Positions 1 to 9,678 of a stretch of DNA of 64,000 bases are shown piece after piece. Source of the DNA: Thalassotalea agarivorans. Its GTDB lineage: Bacteria; Pseudomonadota; Gammaproteobacteria; Enterobacterales; Alteromonadaceae. The translations under genes were made by a program, and so were the position numbers. Every line of letters begins with the position of its first letter. The first letter of the stretch is position 1. Below the pieces are notes generated by a model. The model had not been told where the DNA came from and made no database searches. It saw only the letters and a program-made list of their open reading frames with translations. Where the stretch lies: NCBI RefSeq assembly GCF_030295955.1, contig NZ_AP027363.1, positions 3,284,344 to 3,348,343 on the forward strand, in the 5' to 3' direction.

Positions 1-458
1 TTTTGCTCTACAATGCCTACCACAGTGTTGTTGTCTCGAATGATACGACCATAGCCTGTTGGGTCATCAAGGAATACGGTTAATAATGCCATACCATTGT
101 CAGGCTTAGCATCAACCAAAGATTGCAATGTGCTTGCTTGCGTTAACGGTACATCGCCATAAAGCACTAAAACATCTTCATCGTCTTTAATATGGGGAGA
201 CGCCATATCAACGGCGTGGCCTGTGCCCAATTGCTCTTTTTGTTCAACAAAGGTTAAATCATCGCCTTGCACTTTGCTTTGCAACAAGTCACCACCAAAG
301 CCGTAAACAAGATAAATATTATCTGCACCTAGCTCTCTCGCGCTATCGATAACGTGCTGAACCATTGGTTTTTGTGCAACAGGATGTAAAACTTTGGGAA
401 GTGAAGAGCGCATACGAGTACCTTTACCCGCAGCTAAGATAACGACAGAAAGAGCCAT
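1..458 (-). CDS. glmU: Bifunctional UDP-GlcNAc pyrophosphorylase / GlcN-1-P acetyltransferase, N-terminal part (cut by window edge)
   Basis: The reverse strand from position 458 encodes the first 152 residues of GlmU and runs off the left edge of the window. The start reads [18 protein letters not shown], with the sugar-nucleotidyltransferase signature LAAGKGTRM at residues 8-16. A QLGTGHA uridine-binding motif and a YGDVPL motif follow, as in the uridylyltransferase half of the family. GlmU makes UDP-N-acetylglucosamine in the cytoplasm for peptidoglycan and LPS. The C-terminal hexapeptide-repeat acetyltransferase domain lies outside the window. It is preceded by about 240 bp of non-coding DNA and so appears to have its own promoter instead of being read from the atp operon. 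Confidence 0.95.
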   Translation of the reverse strand, partial: MALSVVILAAGKGTRMRSSLPKVLHPVAQKPMVQHVIDSARELGADNIYLVYGFGGDLLQSKVQGDDLTFVEQKEQLGTGHAVDMASPHIKDDEDVLVLYGDVPLTQASTLQSLVDAKPDNGMALLTVFLDDPTGYGRIIRDNNTVVGIVEQ

Positions 459-635
459 ATAAATTCCATTGATAAGCTTTAATTAACCACATTTTATAGT
501 TCTAACTGTATTTAAACCAGTAAAAACTAACCGTTAGAGCGTACAAAGCGCTACACAATGATACTAGGTGATATAGCAGAGGTTATGTTTTGATAGTGGC
601 ATAAACTAATAGTAATTAAGTTTATACTCTCTGGC

Positions 636-692
636 ATATCACTCGTTGCTTACGAGTGATATAAAAAACCCCAGCTTATGCTGGGGTTTTCT
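636..692 (-). terminator. Tandem hairpins with intrinsic terminator after the SPFH gene
   Basis: Two perfect 11-bp inverted repeats lie side by side. Arms 665-675 and 680-690 form a GC-rich hairpin with TTAT between them and a T run on the minus strand, immediately after the SPFH stop codon. A second hairpin (636-646 with 652-662, loop TGCTT) follows directly. The first is a standard rho-independent terminator. The role of the second is unknown. Confidence 0.8.
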
Positions 693-695
693 TTT

Positions 696-2105
696 TTAGT
701 TGCCTTTCTTCACTTCTCTATCGTAGGCAAGACGTTTCGCAGCATCTAACGTCAGCATTTGCATGAAAGCTTTAGTTTCGCCATCTCCACCAACCGGCGT
801 ATCACCGTTACTACCAAAAACATTCATTGGTACTTGGCGCTTAGCGTAAGCAGCAGCCCACAACTTTTGAATCTCGACTTCAGCTTCTAGCTTTTGAGCT
901 AGTGCATTATCGGCCTGAAGAATAACTTTTTTCTGATAGGCTTCTGCATCGGCTAGCGTACGCTTGGTTTCGGCCTCAATCTTCGCTTTTTCATATTGAA
1001 TTTGAGCTGTCTCTTTTTCTATCATCGCTTGCTCTTTCAACTTTTCAGCCGACGTTATTGCCAATTGCTTTTCCGTTTCAGCTTCTGTAGTTCTTTGGAT
1101 TTGCTCTACTTTAGCTTGAGCTTGGCGCTCAGCAACTTCACGCTCACCCCTGGCGATTGCCAACAAGCGTTGCTCTTCTTCCTGAATTTTTTGCTCTCGA
1201 GCAATCGCGCGATCCGCACTCGCTTTTTGCTTTAATTGCATACGCTCAACAAACTTTTTGTTTGGTCGCATGTCGGTCACACGTGCATCAACTATAGTGA
1301 TACCAAACACACCAAACTTTTGATTCTTTCGTCTAAAGTTGCCACTTTCGTCACGCTCTTTTCTTACTTCAAAGCTCACTTTGGTTTCATCACCATAACT
1401 TAGCTGATCTTCACCCAAAGCGGCATTGGCTGTCGACTTTCCGCGACGCGATGTCGTTGTAGTTACCTCTACTCGTTTAACGATGTAGATACCATCGCTC
1501 ATCTGATTTTCAAACGAACTATTAAACTCTGTACGGCCACCCGAATAGTATTCTTCTGCACTCATTAAACTTGCCGTTGCTTGTAATGTTTCTTTAAAAG
1601 CAGGAATTAATGCGGTACGTAACAAGTTCTCTGGCGAACGATATTCATGTGCTAACTTTAAAAATTGCTCTTCATCTGAAGGAATTGAAAAACGAGCGGT
1701 TGCTTCTGCGTCTGCATCAACTTGATCGAGGAACATAATATTAAGTGGTGGTAGTGCCGCACTTGAACCGCCAGTTTCTTTTTCTGCCTGCACACGATCT
1801 GACATACCGTTCGCGGCTTGCACCGTCATCGCGCGTTTCCAGGCGTTGTAGCGCCCAAAAGGATAAAACTTATATCCAGGGTCTGAAACCACTTCTTCAT
1901 TACCCAGCACTGTACGCACGTGGTAGATGTAACCTGGTTCTGCGTAGAAAAAACTATTACTAAATATACCTACCAAAAAGGCTAATACAGTTACACCGCC
2001 AGCAGGTTTTTCTAATGGCGTGAGTTTGTCACTTGTGACGAATTTTAATTTTATTGCAATGAATACAACGAATGTGACGAATGCCACAAGAAATGCTGAT
2101 GTCAT
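696..2105 (-). CDS. SPFH / band 7 (prohibitin-like) membrane protein
   Basis: This 469-residue protein has hydrophobic segments near residues 3-20 and 37-55. An SPFH/band-7-like region occupies roughly residues 55-300. After it comes a long Ala/Glu/Lys/Gln-rich stretch (about 290-400) that should form a coiled coil, as in prohibitins, flotillins and HflK/HflC. Such proteins build ring-like assemblies at the inner membrane and often modulate proteases or membrane domains. No partner gene (FtsH, NfeD) is adjacent, so the specific role cannot be assigned. It is a single-gene unit with a strong terminator just after the stop. The family call rests on overall architecture. Confidence 0.75.
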   Translation of the reverse strand: MTSAFLVAFVTFVVFIAIKLKFVTSDKLTPLEKPAGGVTVLAFLVGIFSNSFFYAEPGYIYHVRTVLGNEEVVSDPGYKFYPFGRYNAWKRAMTVQAANGMSDRVQAEKETGGSSAALPPLNIMFLDQVDADAEATARFSIPSDEEQFLKLAHEYRSPENLLRTALIPAFKETLQATASLMSAEEYYSGGRTEFNSSFENQMSDGIYIVKRVEVTTTTSRRGKSTANAALGEDQLSYGDETKVSFEVRKERDESGNFRRKNQKFGVFGITIVDARVTDMRPNKKFVERMQLKQKASADRAIAREQKIQEEEQRLLAIARGEREVAERQAQAKVEQIQRTTEAETEKQLAITSAEKLKEQAMIEKETAQIQYEKAKIEAETKRTLADAEAYQKKVILQADNALAQKLEAEVEIQKLWAAAYAKRQVPMNVFGSNGDTPVGGDGETKAFMQMLTLDAAKRLAYDREVKKGN

Positions 2106-2262
2106 AACTATTACTTCCTATGTTCCTTGTTAAATCTAGGCTAGTCTGCGTTATGTCGATCGGTGAGTCAAGCAGGTAAATAAAACTAAAAATGTATTGT
2201 TATACGATGTGCTTTAGGTATCCTTACCACAGCTATTTGAAGTCGCTAACTTATTAATAAGA

Positions 2263-2601
2263 ATGAAAGAATTCCAATACGTTTCAATATTTTTTGCATC
2301 TATATTTTTAATCTCTATGCTAATAACGGCTTACTTATGGGTTGTCTTTTTTGCCCAAGTCAAAAAGGTCGATATCGATTTGTATGAAAACATTAGGTTT
2401 AGCTATTGGAAGCTTTTTGAGCGAGGTTATTACAATTTCGTTTTTAAAAAAGGTTATCTGCAGTATCAAGATGCGCAGGTTAAACGCTACGCACATGCAC
2501 TTTACAATGTTAGTTATATCGGACAATGGGGGTTCAATTTAGGAATGCTCACGGTGCTCGAGGTCGTACTTTTAAGACAATTAAATTTTCCTATTAGTTA
2601 G
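2263..2601 (+). CDS. Small two-pass membrane protein of unknown function
   Basis: This 112-residue protein is not recognised. It has an N-terminal hydrophobic segment (about 7-30), a basic and aromatic middle rich in Tyr, Phe and Lys, and a second hydrophobic segment near residues 88-108. This fits a small inner-membrane protein with a soluble loop. The start follows an AT-rich leader with only a weak ribosome binding site. It is transcribed alone, divergently from the SPFH gene, and is followed at once by a dispersed repeat element. Confidence 0.55.
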   Translation: MKEFQYVSIFFASIFLISMLITAYLWVVFFAQVKKVDIDLYENIRFSYWKLFERGYYNFVFKKGYLQYQDAQVKRYAHALYNVSYIGQWGFNLGMLTVLEVVLLRQLNFPIS

Positions 2602-2750
2602 GAGGTCCCGTATCACAGGTTTTTAGTTCCAGAAAAAACCTAAATACCTACATCCTTGTAGGCATGTACGGGATGACGATGTTTTACTCGCCCCATGCTC
2701 CTTTAGCGTAGCGACCCTGTACCGAGCAGCTACGCTGCGTGTCCCAATTC
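2602..2750. repeat. Dispersed GGATGAC-type inverted repeat with trailing module
   Basis: Arms TCCCGTA (2606-2612) and TACGGGATGAC (2667-2677) enclose an inner hairpin with arms CCTACA/TGTAGG (2648-2663). After it comes a tail resembling GCTCCTTTAGCGTAGCGACCC. The same arm and tail motifs occur in several other intergenic gaps of this window (near 11.75, 13.4, 17.24, 22.4, 37.06 and 59.8 kb). It looks like a REP- or MITE-like intergenic family. Confidence 0.6.
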
Positions 2751-4586
2751 TTACAACTTAAACACTACACCCAAATAAGCCGCGCGGCCTTGAGTGTTGT
2801 AGTTATTTACCGTTTGGTACTCTTCATCTGTCGCGTTGGTTATACGGGCTTCCAACTCTACATAGTCACCCACAGGATAACGCGCACTTAGGTTAAGCAA
2901 AGAATAAGCGTCTAGCTTGATATCGATAGGGGCAAAATTCTCATCAAAGCCACTGTCATAGCGCTTACCGACATATTGATATTCCATGTATAAACCTAGC
3001 TCGCCTATATCAATGCCAAACAGGTAGTTAAATTGATAGTCTGCGCGACGCAATAAATCTTTATCCGTTTGTGCATCTACAGCACTGCCGTAGGTTGCAT
3101 TAAAGGTATGGCTACCGAAATTGCCGTTGTACTGTGCAACAAATTCAGCACCTTTAAGTTCTGCTTCAGCGACGTTTTGCGGTTGGTAGAAAAAGTTTTC
3201 ATCAGGTTGCCACTGAATTAAATTTTCTACGTCCGTAGTATACACACTTAGATTAAGATCAAACTTTCCAAGTTGTGAAGTTAGCAAGATTTCATACGAC
3301 GAAGATGTTTCAGAAACAAGATCTGGGTTACCTGATGAATAAGGTGACGCTGGGTAGTATAAATCGTTAAAAGTCGGCGCTTTAAAGCCCGTTCCATGAT
3401 TGAAACTTATGCGAGTACTTTCACCAAAATTAATGCCAACACCCGCATTGTAGGTTACTTCAGAATCAATACCTTCAACGTCGTCATAACGCGCCGCCGC
3501 TTCAAAGGCAAACAAGTCACCGTTGTAAATACCATGCCCAAACACGCCAATAACATTGCGACTATCAGTGGCATAATCCGTTGTACCAGCAAGCTCTTCT
3601 ATATAAAAGTCACCACCTACATTGTATTGAAATGCCGACGTAGGTCGCGCATTAAACAGCGCTGATACTTGATTTCGCGTAGTTTCAAATAAGGTGTCAG
3701 CGCCACTACCATATTGTGTACTGCTGTTTTGGCTTTGTGCGATTGAGACGCGTGTGGTAGTGCTTTGGGTATCAAAGTTCGCACCTAAAGAATATACGTG
3801 GTTGTCTATTTCTGTTTGGTTGTTGCCACCAAAAGCGTTGTCATATTCATTGTCGCCTTTATCAAGTTGCGCTAACCAATCTAACGAGAAGGCAGCACTA
3901 AGCTGTTGCTTACCATTAAAAGCAAAAGACGTGTACTCGTAACCGTCTTTGTCAGGTTCTGCTGTAGCTAGAGAATCAAAGCCGTCTGCCTGCTCATGAT
4001 TAACAGTAAGGTTACTTTGTCCGTCACCATGCTTCAAACCAAGGCCCGCTTTGTATTGTTTGTAGCCCTCGCTACCAAAAGTTGCGCCAGCAAACGCTGA
4101 ATTTTCTTCAAGCTTACGCGTGAAAATTTGAACAACGCCACCAATGGCATCTGATCCCCAAAGGGCAGCACGTGGGCCACGTACGATTTCAATGCGATCA
4201 ATAATTTCAGGTGCAATCGCGTTCACATCTGTTGTACCTAAGCTAGCTGAACTAATGCGGACACCATCTAGCAAGTAAAGCGTTTGGTTTGAGTTAGCGC
4301 CGCGTAAAAATACCGACGCACTTTGCCCGCGTCCACCATTGCTGGCTACGTCGACGCCAGGTAATGACGTAAGCAGATCAACAAAAGACTTCGGCTGAAT
4401 TCTTTCAATATCTTCGCGTGTAATAACGGTGACAGAACTTAGCTGTTGATCAAGCGCTAATTCGCTACGCGTGCCCGTTACTGTGATGACTTCTAAGTTT
4501 TCTTCAACTGTCTCTGCAGCTGATGCGTTAAACCCTGACAAAAGTGCCAATGTAATTGGCGATAAAGTACAAATTGTTTTTTTCAT
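2751..4586 (-). CDS. btuB: TonB-dependent vitamin B12 outer-membrane receptor
   Basis: This 611-residue TonB-dependent receptor has a signal peptide (residues 1-23, ending NASA) and a TonB-box-like EVITVTG just after it. A plug domain (about 45-150, with YLLDGVRI) precedes a 22-strand-type barrel ending in a hydrophobic C-terminus, VFKL. Length and motifs fit BtuB, which carries cobalamin across the outer membrane using TonB energy. The assignment is strengthened by the cobalamin riboswitch immediately upstream and by the btuF-btuR-cobQ-btuC-btuD cluster on the same strand. The start has an AGGA ribosome binding site and lies at the end of the riboswitch expression platform. Confidence 0.92.
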   Translation of the reverse strand: MKKTICTLSPITLALLSGFNASAAETVEENLEVITVTGTRSELALDQQLSSVTVITREDIERIQPKSFVDLLTSLPGVDVASNGGRGQSASVFLRGANSNQTLYLLDGVRISSASLGTTDVNAIAPEIIDRIEIVRGPRAALWGSDAIGGVVQIFTRKLEENSAFAGATFGSEGYKQYKAGLGLKHGDGQSNLTVNHEQADGFDSLATAEPDKDGYEYTSFAFNGKQQLSAAFSLDWLAQLDKGDNEYDNAFGGNNQTEIDNHVYSLGANFDTQSTTTRVSIAQSQNSSTQYGSGADTLFETTRNQVSALFNARPTSAFQYNVGGDFYIEELAGTTDYATDSRNVIGVFGHGIYNGDLFAFEAAARYDDVEGIDSEVTYNAGVGINFGESTRISFNHGTGFKAPTFNDLYYPASPYSSGNPDLVSETSSSYEILLTSQLGKFDLNLSVYTTDVENLIQWQPDENFFYQPQNVAEAELKGAEFVAQYNGNFGSHTFNATYGSAVDAQTDKDLLRRADYQFNYLFGIDIGELGLYMEYQYVGKRYDSGFDENFAPIDIKLDAYSLLNLSARYPVGDYVELEARITNATDEEYQTVNNYNTQGRAAYLGVVFKL

Positions 4587-4589
4587 TAT

Positions 4590-4723
4590 TTCTCATCCTG
4601 CAAAGCCCGCCGCAATGCATCAATTAAGTGTGTGTAAGTTATTAACAAGGTAATCGGGCTAAGCTATACAAGCATCACCGTTGCGGGGGCAGCGCCGAAT
4701 TCTCATCGTCTTCCCCTTGCTAA
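4590..4723 (-). promoter_or_regulatory. Cobalamin riboswitch controlling btuB
   Basis: The minus strand carries the conserved core GGGAAGACGATGAGAATTC, then CTGCCCCCGCAACGGTGA, then a B12-box-like AGCCCGATTACC. A 9-bp P1 stem (4715-4723 pairing with 4642-4650, one G-U) closes the aptamer. Downstream, CGGGCT (about 4600-4610) can pair with AGCCCG of the B12 box. That gives a plausible switch that would expose or hide the btuB ribosome binding site. It lies between the btuF stop and the btuB start, so btuB has its own B12 control. Confidence 0.9.
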
Positions 4724-4740
4724 AACTGAGTGTTTCATAT

Positions 4741-5589
4741 CTATTGATAAATTTTACGTGCGGCATCCATTTTCTCGCACATATCACTAATCCCGCTCAG
4801 CATTCTAGGCGTAAACCTATGAACTAAGTCGGCATTGGTGATAATAAATTGCTTATGTTTAACTGCTGGAATATCGACCCAACCGTGCCAAAATTCAGAC
4901 ACATCTTTTGATGTTTCACCTGACATCGGCACCACAATAACCTGTGGTTTTTGTGCGATAACCGCTTCAATGCTCACCTGAGGATAAGGTGTTTTAGTTG
5001 CATCAAATATTGTTTTACCGCCACAAATCTCTACTTGTTTTGAAAGCCAAGTGTCACTTCTTACAGTTGTTAATGGCGCATCCCAAAGTTGGTAGAATAC
5101 CGACAGTGTTTGTTTATTCTGGTAGTCTTGCTTCAACTGGTTTAATGCCGATTCAAATGCCCGCGCTTGCTTTTCGGCATTGACTTCATACCCTGTTAAT
5201 TGCCCAAAAAGGCGTAGTTCTTTTGCGACGTTTTCAATCTTTGTTGGCGAACTAAAGGCAATGTCGATACCTAATGATTTAATTTTTTCGATGTCTTGCT
5301 GATTGTTGCCACCTTGCCACGCGATCACTAAATCAGGCTTAAGTGCCAAGAGTTGTTCAAAATTAACCCCTTTGTAATCACCTATACGTGGAATGTCCTT
5401 TGCGCTTTCTGGGTAGTCGGCATGAGCCAAGGTGCCAACAATATTGTCTCCTGCGCCAATCTCATAAAGCATTTCAACAATGTGCGGGGCAAGCGCAACA
5501 ATGCGCTTAGCAGGCGCTTTTTCATCTGTTTGCGCAGCAAAACAGTTAAATGCAATTAGCCACGTTACGGCGAAAGAGAATAAACGCAT
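4741..5589 (-). CDS. btuF: Periplasmic cobalamin-binding protein of the BtuCDF importer
   Basis: This 282-residue protein has a signal peptide (about 1-18) and the bilobed helical-backbone fold typical of BtuF/FecB. The RIVALAPHIVEMLYEIGAG start, an IGDYKGVNFEQLLALKPDLV stretch and a long helical linker are visible. BtuF captures B12 in the periplasm and delivers it to BtuCD. Its ATG overlaps the btuR stop by one base (TAATG), indicating translational coupling. It is the last gene of the btuD-C-cobQ-btuR-btuF operon and is followed by the btuB riboswitch. Confidence 0.9.
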   Translation of the reverse strand: MRLFSFAVTWLIAFNCFAAQTDEKAPAKRIVALAPHIVEMLYEIGAGDNIVGTLAHADYPESAKDIPRIGDYKGVNFEQLLALKPDLVIAWQGGNNQQDIEKIKSLGIDIAFSSPTKIENVAKELRLFGQLTGYEVNAEKQARAFESALNQLKQDYQNKQTLSVFYQLWDAPLTTVRSDTWLSKQVEICGGKTIFDATKTPYPQVSIEAVIAQKPQVIVVPMSGETSKDVSEFWHGWVDIPAVKHKQFIITNADLVHRFTPRMLSGISDMCEKMDAARKIYQ

Positions 5590-6191
5590 TAGTAGTCGAA
5601 TCCTCGCTGTGCTTTTATGCCGGCATCAAAAGCATGTTTAACGTTTTTTACTTCGCTGACTGTATCGGCCAGTTCAATCAATAGTCGATGTGCACCTCGC
5701 CCTGTAACAATGACCGACTGCATGGCTGGGCGATTTTTTATCGCCTCAATAACCTCTTCAACGTCAATATAGTGGTAACTCACCATGTAAGTGATTTCAT
5801 CAAGCAACACCAGATCAACGCTATCGTCCGCTAAATATTTCTTAGCCTCTTGCCACACTAATTTCGCAGCTAGTGTATCCGCTTCTCTGTCTTGTGTTTC
5901 CCAAGTAAAGCCCGTTTTCATCACCGCAAACTCAACATTGTGTTGCTCTAGCAAGTTCCTCTCACCGCAGTCCCAAGTGCCTTTGATAAACTGCACAACT
6001 TTTGCTTGCAAGCCATGACCGACAGCACGCGCTACCACACCAAAGCCGGAGGTTGATTTGCCTTTACCATTGCCAGTGATGACCTGAAAAATGCCTTGCT
6101 CTGTTTGTGCATTCGCAATTTTTTGATCGACTTTTTCTTTTAGCTTTTGTTGGCGAGCTTTATGTTGCTCGGTGTTTTTTCTTTCTGTCAT
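5589..6191 (-). CDS. btuR: Cob(I)alamin adenosyltransferase (CobO/BtuR type)
   Basis: This 200-residue cytoplasmic enzyme has a P-loop GNGKGKS at residues 40-46 preceded by a charged N-terminal helix, as in CobA/BtuR/CobO. LVLLDEI and VTGRGAH motifs are also present. It transfers adenosyl from ATP to cob(I)alamin or corrinoid precursors. The ATG lies inside the end of cobQ (32-bp overlap), so the two are translated from one message. In this cluster it would convert imported corrinoid to the coenzyme form. Confidence 0.93.
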   Translation of the reverse strand: MTERKNTEQHKARQQKLKEKVDQKIANAQTEQGIFQVITGNGKGKSTSGFGVVARAVGHGLQAKVVQFIKGTWDCGERNLLEQHNVEFAVMKTGFTWETQDREADTLAAKLVWQEAKKYLADDSVDLVLLDEITYMVSYHYIDVEEVIEAIKNRPAMQSVIVTGRGAHRLLIELADTVSEVKNVKHAFDAGIKAQRGFDY

Positions 6192-7659
6192 AGCTATCCA
6201 TGATCTCGTGTAATTTGTTTATGTCTAAATGGGCCTTTGTTGACGTTGCCAACCTATCGATTTGTTGCTCGCGCACTTCATCTAAATTAATTGCTCGAAC
6301 ACCTTGGTTGTCGCCTAACACCCATTGTAAAACTGCTTCGCTACTTTCTGCCTGATCGAATAGACCATGCCAGTATGTGCCTGCTATTTGATTATCTGCG
6401 CTGAAAAAACCTTCATTAATGGACGCCCCATTATCGTTGTAACGAATAAACGGTGTATTAAAGGCTTCGCCCTTAGAAATACCACAATGAATTTCATAAC
6501 CTGTGACACTGCTCTTGTTTTCGAACCCTTCGATCACACCGCTGCGCTTTTCTAATTGCTTACTTTGCGTCAACTCGGTTTTAAAAGGCGCTAATCCTAG
6601 GGTGTTGATAGCATTGATATGTGATTCAACTGCATGAGGGTCTGTAATTTGCTCACCTAGCATTTGCAATCCGCCACAAATACCAAGCACTTTACCGCCG
6701 TAGCGCAAATGCTGTTTTATTTGTAAGTGCCACTGCTGTTCGGTTAAAAACGCGTAGTCACTGATCACATTCTTACTGCCTGGCACTATGATCAAATCAC
6801 AGGCGGGAATATCGGTTTGATATTGCACATAGGTTAAATCGACCGACGGATTCAGTCTTAGCGCGTCAAAATCTGTATGATTACTAATGTGCGGCAGCAG
6901 TAGCACAGCAACAGATATTTTCTTTTCGGTCACAATATTTTCAATGTTAACCGCGTCTTCTGCGTCCAACGCCAAATTGTGCAAGTAGGGCAAAACACCC
7001 AACACGGGTTTACCTGTTTTTTGTTCCAACCAGTCAAGCCCAGATTGCAATAAGGTTATATCACCTCTAAAGCGATTGATCACAAAGCCAGCAACGCGTT
7101 GCTGTTCGCTTTCAGATAATAGTGCCAAAGTACCCACTAAGTGCGCAAATACTCCGCCTTTATCGATGTCGGCAATGATAATAACGGGACAATCTACTTC
7201 TTCAGCAAACCCCATATTAGCGATGTCGCCCTCTCGCAGATTGATTTCAGCTGGTGAACCCGCGCCTTCTACAAAGCAGTAATCATAGCGTTGGGCTAGC
7301 GTCTCAAAAGAATCAAGTACATGTTCCATCGCTACTTTTTTGTAGTCTTGATAACTCGCGGCTTCCATGTTCGATAGCGCCTTACCTTGCACGATAACCT
7401 GAGCACCGGTGTCAGAGTTCGGTTTTAGCAATATTGGATTAAAGTGTACGCTAGTACTTACTCTTGCTGCACTAGCTTGCAATGCCTGTGCTCTACCAAT
7501 TTCTCCGCCATCGTCCGTTACTGCACTATTCAACGCCATATTCTGTGGCTTAAATGGGGCAACTTTGTAGTTAAGATCGGCGAAAATACGACAAAGTGCA
7601 GCAACTAACGTACTTTTGCCTGCGTCTGACGTTGTCCCTTGAACCATTAACGTTTTCAT
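6160..7659 (-). CDS. cobQ: Adenosylcobyric acid synthase (glutamine-hydrolysing)
   Basis: This 499-residue protein begins with a dethiobiotin-synthetase-like P-loop (GTTSDAGKS near residue 8). It ends in a class I glutamine amidotransferase domain with the nucleophile in [11 protein letters not shown] (about residue 330) and a His in GTYWHGLFD. CobQ/CbiP amidates four side chains of adenosylcobyrinic acid a,c-diamide. It normally belongs to de novo corrin synthesis, yet no other corrin-ring genes are present here. The remaining steps must be encoded elsewhere, or the enzyme serves salvage of incomplete corrinoids. It overlaps btuC by 4 bases (ATGA). Confidence 0.93.
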   Translation of the reverse strand: MKTLMVQGTTSDAGKSTLVAALCRIFADLNYKVAPFKPQNMALNSAVTDDGGEIGRAQALQASAARVSTSVHFNPILLKPNSDTGAQVIVQGKALSNMEAASYQDYKKVAMEHVLDSFETLAQRYDYCFVEGAGSPAEINLREGDIANMGFAEEVDCPVIIIADIDKGGVFAHLVGTLALLSESEQQRVAGFVINRFRGDITLLQSGLDWLEQKTGKPVLGVLPYLHNLALDAEDAVNIENIVTEKKISVAVLLLPHISNHTDFDALRLNPSVDLTYVQYQTDIPACDLIIVPGSKNVISDYAFLTEQQWHLQIKQHLRYGGKVLGICGGLQMLGEQITDPHAVESHINAINTLGLAPFKTELTQSKQLEKRSGVIEGFENKSSVTGYEIHCGISKGEAFNTPFIRYNDNGASINEGFFSADNQIAGTYWHGLFDQAESSEAVLQWVLGDNQGVRAINLDEVREQQIDRLATSTKAHLDINKLHEIMDSYDRKKKHRAT

Positions 7660-8657
7660 CGTTGTTTGGCCCGTAGAATCATTAAGAAGAAAATACTACC
7701 TAACGCTGAGGTGATAACCCCGATAGGCAATTCTTGAGTTGGAATGATACTGCGCGCAAGGATATCAACCCATAACATAAAAATGCCACCAACCAGCGGT
7801 ACAGCAAGTAACCCTGTTGTTGCCAAAACAGACATAAAATAACGCACAATGTGTGGAATCATTAAACCGACAAAACCAATACCGCCACAATAGGCCACAA
7901 TAACGGCTGTTAACAGTGCACTTACAACTAGCACTAGTATTCTGAATTTTTGCGGCTGCACACCAAGCGCCAAGGCATGATCGTCACCTAGCAGCAGCGC
8001 TTGTAGATGTTTGCGATACACTAAAGTAAATCCAAGCACCACAATCAAAATAGTATTCACCCACAACGCGGCGTATAGCTCTGCTTTTGTAAAACTACCT
8101 AGCGTCCAAAACACTATGGTTGCGATTGCTTGCGGGTCGCTCCAATAAAGTAAAAGGCTGGACATTGCTGAAAACATAAATGACAAAGCAACACCAGAAA
8201 GTACTAATAATTGAACGTGTGACGCATGCTTTTGACCTGCCACAACAACCAACAGCACTGTCGCGAAGAGCGCGCCAACAAAGGCCGCCAATGGTGAATA
8301 CATACTGAAACTTATGTTGGTTAGCACAAGCAATACAATCACACCTAATGCAGCACCTGAAGACACACCAAACAAATAAGGATCGGCTAATGGATTACGT
8401 GTGATTGATTGCAATAGCAGCCCTGCAAGTGACAAACCAGCACCTGCGCCAAAAGCAATAAGCGTTCTAGGTAATCTAAGCTCATGAATAATTTTTGCTT
8501 CTAATCCAGCATCGGCACTAAAGAGCTGCTCAAGCACAACCGCTAATGGAATATCTATGCTGCCTATAGCAATAGAGCAAAACAACGACAACAAAGTCAG
8601 GCAAACCAAGAGCAATAGTCGAGTAGAGGTGTTAACGAACATCATTACCACCTTCAT
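7656..8657 (-). CDS. btuC: Vitamin B12 ABC transporter permease
   Basis: This 333-residue FecCD-family permease has about ten hydrophobic segments. It carries the family signatures [18 protein letters not shown] followed by [20 protein letters not shown], and [10 protein letters not shown] near the C-terminus. As BtuC it forms the inner-membrane channel of the B12 importer. The annotated start overlaps the end of btuD by 26 bases. Internal ATGs at codons 5 and 6 would shorten the overlap and cannot be excluded. Substrate is inferred from the neighbours and the upstream riboswitch, because FecCD permeases also serve iron siderophores. Confidence 0.88.
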   Translation of the reverse strand: MKVVMMFVNTSTRLLLLVCLTLLSLFCSIAIGSIDIPLAVVLEQLFSADAGLEAKIIHELRLPRTLIAFGAGAGLSLAGLLLQSITRNPLADPYLFGVSSGAALGVIVLLVLTNISFSMYSPLAAFVGALFATVLLVVVAGQKHASHVQLLVLSGVALSFMFSAMSSLLLYWSDPQAIATIVFWTLGSFTKAELYAALWVNTILIVVLGFTLVYRKHLQALLLGDDHALALGVQPQKFRILVLVVSALLTAVIVAYCGGIGFVGLMIPHIVRYFMSVLATTGLLAVPLVGGIFMLWVDILARSIIPTQELPIGVITSALGSIFFLMILRAKQR

Positions 8658-9426
8658 AATCGTATCTTACATAAGGAATATTGTTTTCAAGCGAGACCTG
8701 AGCATCGACATGATAGACATCCTCAATAAATGAACTAGTAAGTACCTCAGTTGGTGTGCCAACTGCCACTTGCTTGCCTTTATTTAGCAGGACTATCTTA
8801 TCGCTATAATGCGACGCTAAATTCAAGTCATGAAAAGAAGCAATCACCGTACATTTTTGCGCTTTCAGCAGCGATAATACTTGTACCTGATACTGGATAT
8901 CTAGGTGAGCGGTCGGTTCATCCAATAATAAAATCTTAGGGCGTTGAACCAATGCCTTAGCAAGCAATGCCCGCTGTTGCTGGCCACCAGATAGAATAGA
9001 AAAATCGGTCAATTTTTTATCCAGCAAGCCAACCCGTTCAAGGCACTCGTCGATAAACAACTTGTCTTGCTGTGAGGCACTTTCAAACAAGGTTTTGTGT
9101 GGCAACAAACCTAAAGAAACCACGTCGAGTACTGATAAACCGAAGCATTCCGGTGCTTGCTGTGTAACTACAGCAATGGTTTTTGCGCATTGCTTTATTG
9201 AAAGACTGTTGAGAGGTTGATTAAAAACGAAGATATTGCCGCTTGACGGTAAAACCGCTCGATAAAGGCACTTTAGTAAAGATGTTTTACCCGCGCCATT
9301 AGGGCCAAGCACACCAATAAATTCGCCTTCATTTACATTGAAGTCGATATTATCCAGCACGTTAACTGTGCCTATTTGCCAGCATAACTTTGAAACCGAC
9401 AATATAGTGTGTTGCTTATCCGCCAC
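8632..9426 (-). CDS. btuD: Vitamin B12 ABC transporter ATP-binding protein
   Basis: This 264-residue ABC ATPase shows Walker A GPNGAGKTS (about residues 39-47), the signature LSGGQQQRALLAKAL, Walker B ILLLDEPTAHLD and an H-loop ASFHDLN. It is the first gene of the btuD-btuC-cobQ-btuR-btuF operon and lies directly downstream of a cobalamin riboswitch, which identifies the substrate as a corrinoid. It energises BtuC at the inner membrane. Confidence 0.9.
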   Translation of the reverse strand: MADKQHTILSVSKLCWQIGTVNVLDNIDFNVNEGEFIGVLGPNGAGKTSLLKCLYRAVLPSSGNIFVFNQPLNSLSIKQCAKTIAVVTQQAPECFGLSVLDVVSLGLLPHKTLFESASQQDKLFIDECLERVGLLDKKLTDFSILSGGQQQRALLAKALVQRPKILLLDEPTAHLDIQYQVQVLSLLKAQKCTVIASFHDLNLASHYSDKIVLLNKGKQVAVGTPTEVLTSSFIEDVYHVDAQVSLENNIPYVRYDYEGGNDVR

Positions 9427-9429
9427 AGC

Positions 9430-9612
9430 GATTCTCTATTTCGAGCGCACAATAAGCAATATGCAGCTTTCGCTGCAGTATAGCCATATCGAGTATTCCC
9501 GCTCGTTGGGTTAAACATTTAGGGTGTAACGTGCTGGTATCTGACTTATTCATCAAGAACTTACAGTTGCGGGTACAGTTATGGATTTTCACCATATTCC
9601 CAAAACACGTTA
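9430..9612 (-). promoter_or_regulatory. Cobalamin riboswitch controlling the btuD operon
   Basis: The minus strand has GGGAATATGGTGAAAATCC, then ACTGTACCCGCAACTGTAA, then a clear B12 box AGTCAGATACC. A perfect 7-bp P1 (TAACGTG at 9606-9612 with CACGTTA at 9527-9533) closes the aptamer. The expression platform (9430-9526) holds a CGAG/CTCG hairpin and a GCAGC-GAAA-GCTGC tetraloop hairpin near 9460-9477, before the btuD start. This is a compact but canonical aptamer. Confidence 0.92.
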
Positions 9613-9678
9613 ACTTAATATTTTAGACGTCTAAACGTCTGTTTTTGGATTATTCGCGTTTTCTACTGAAAAAGCAAG

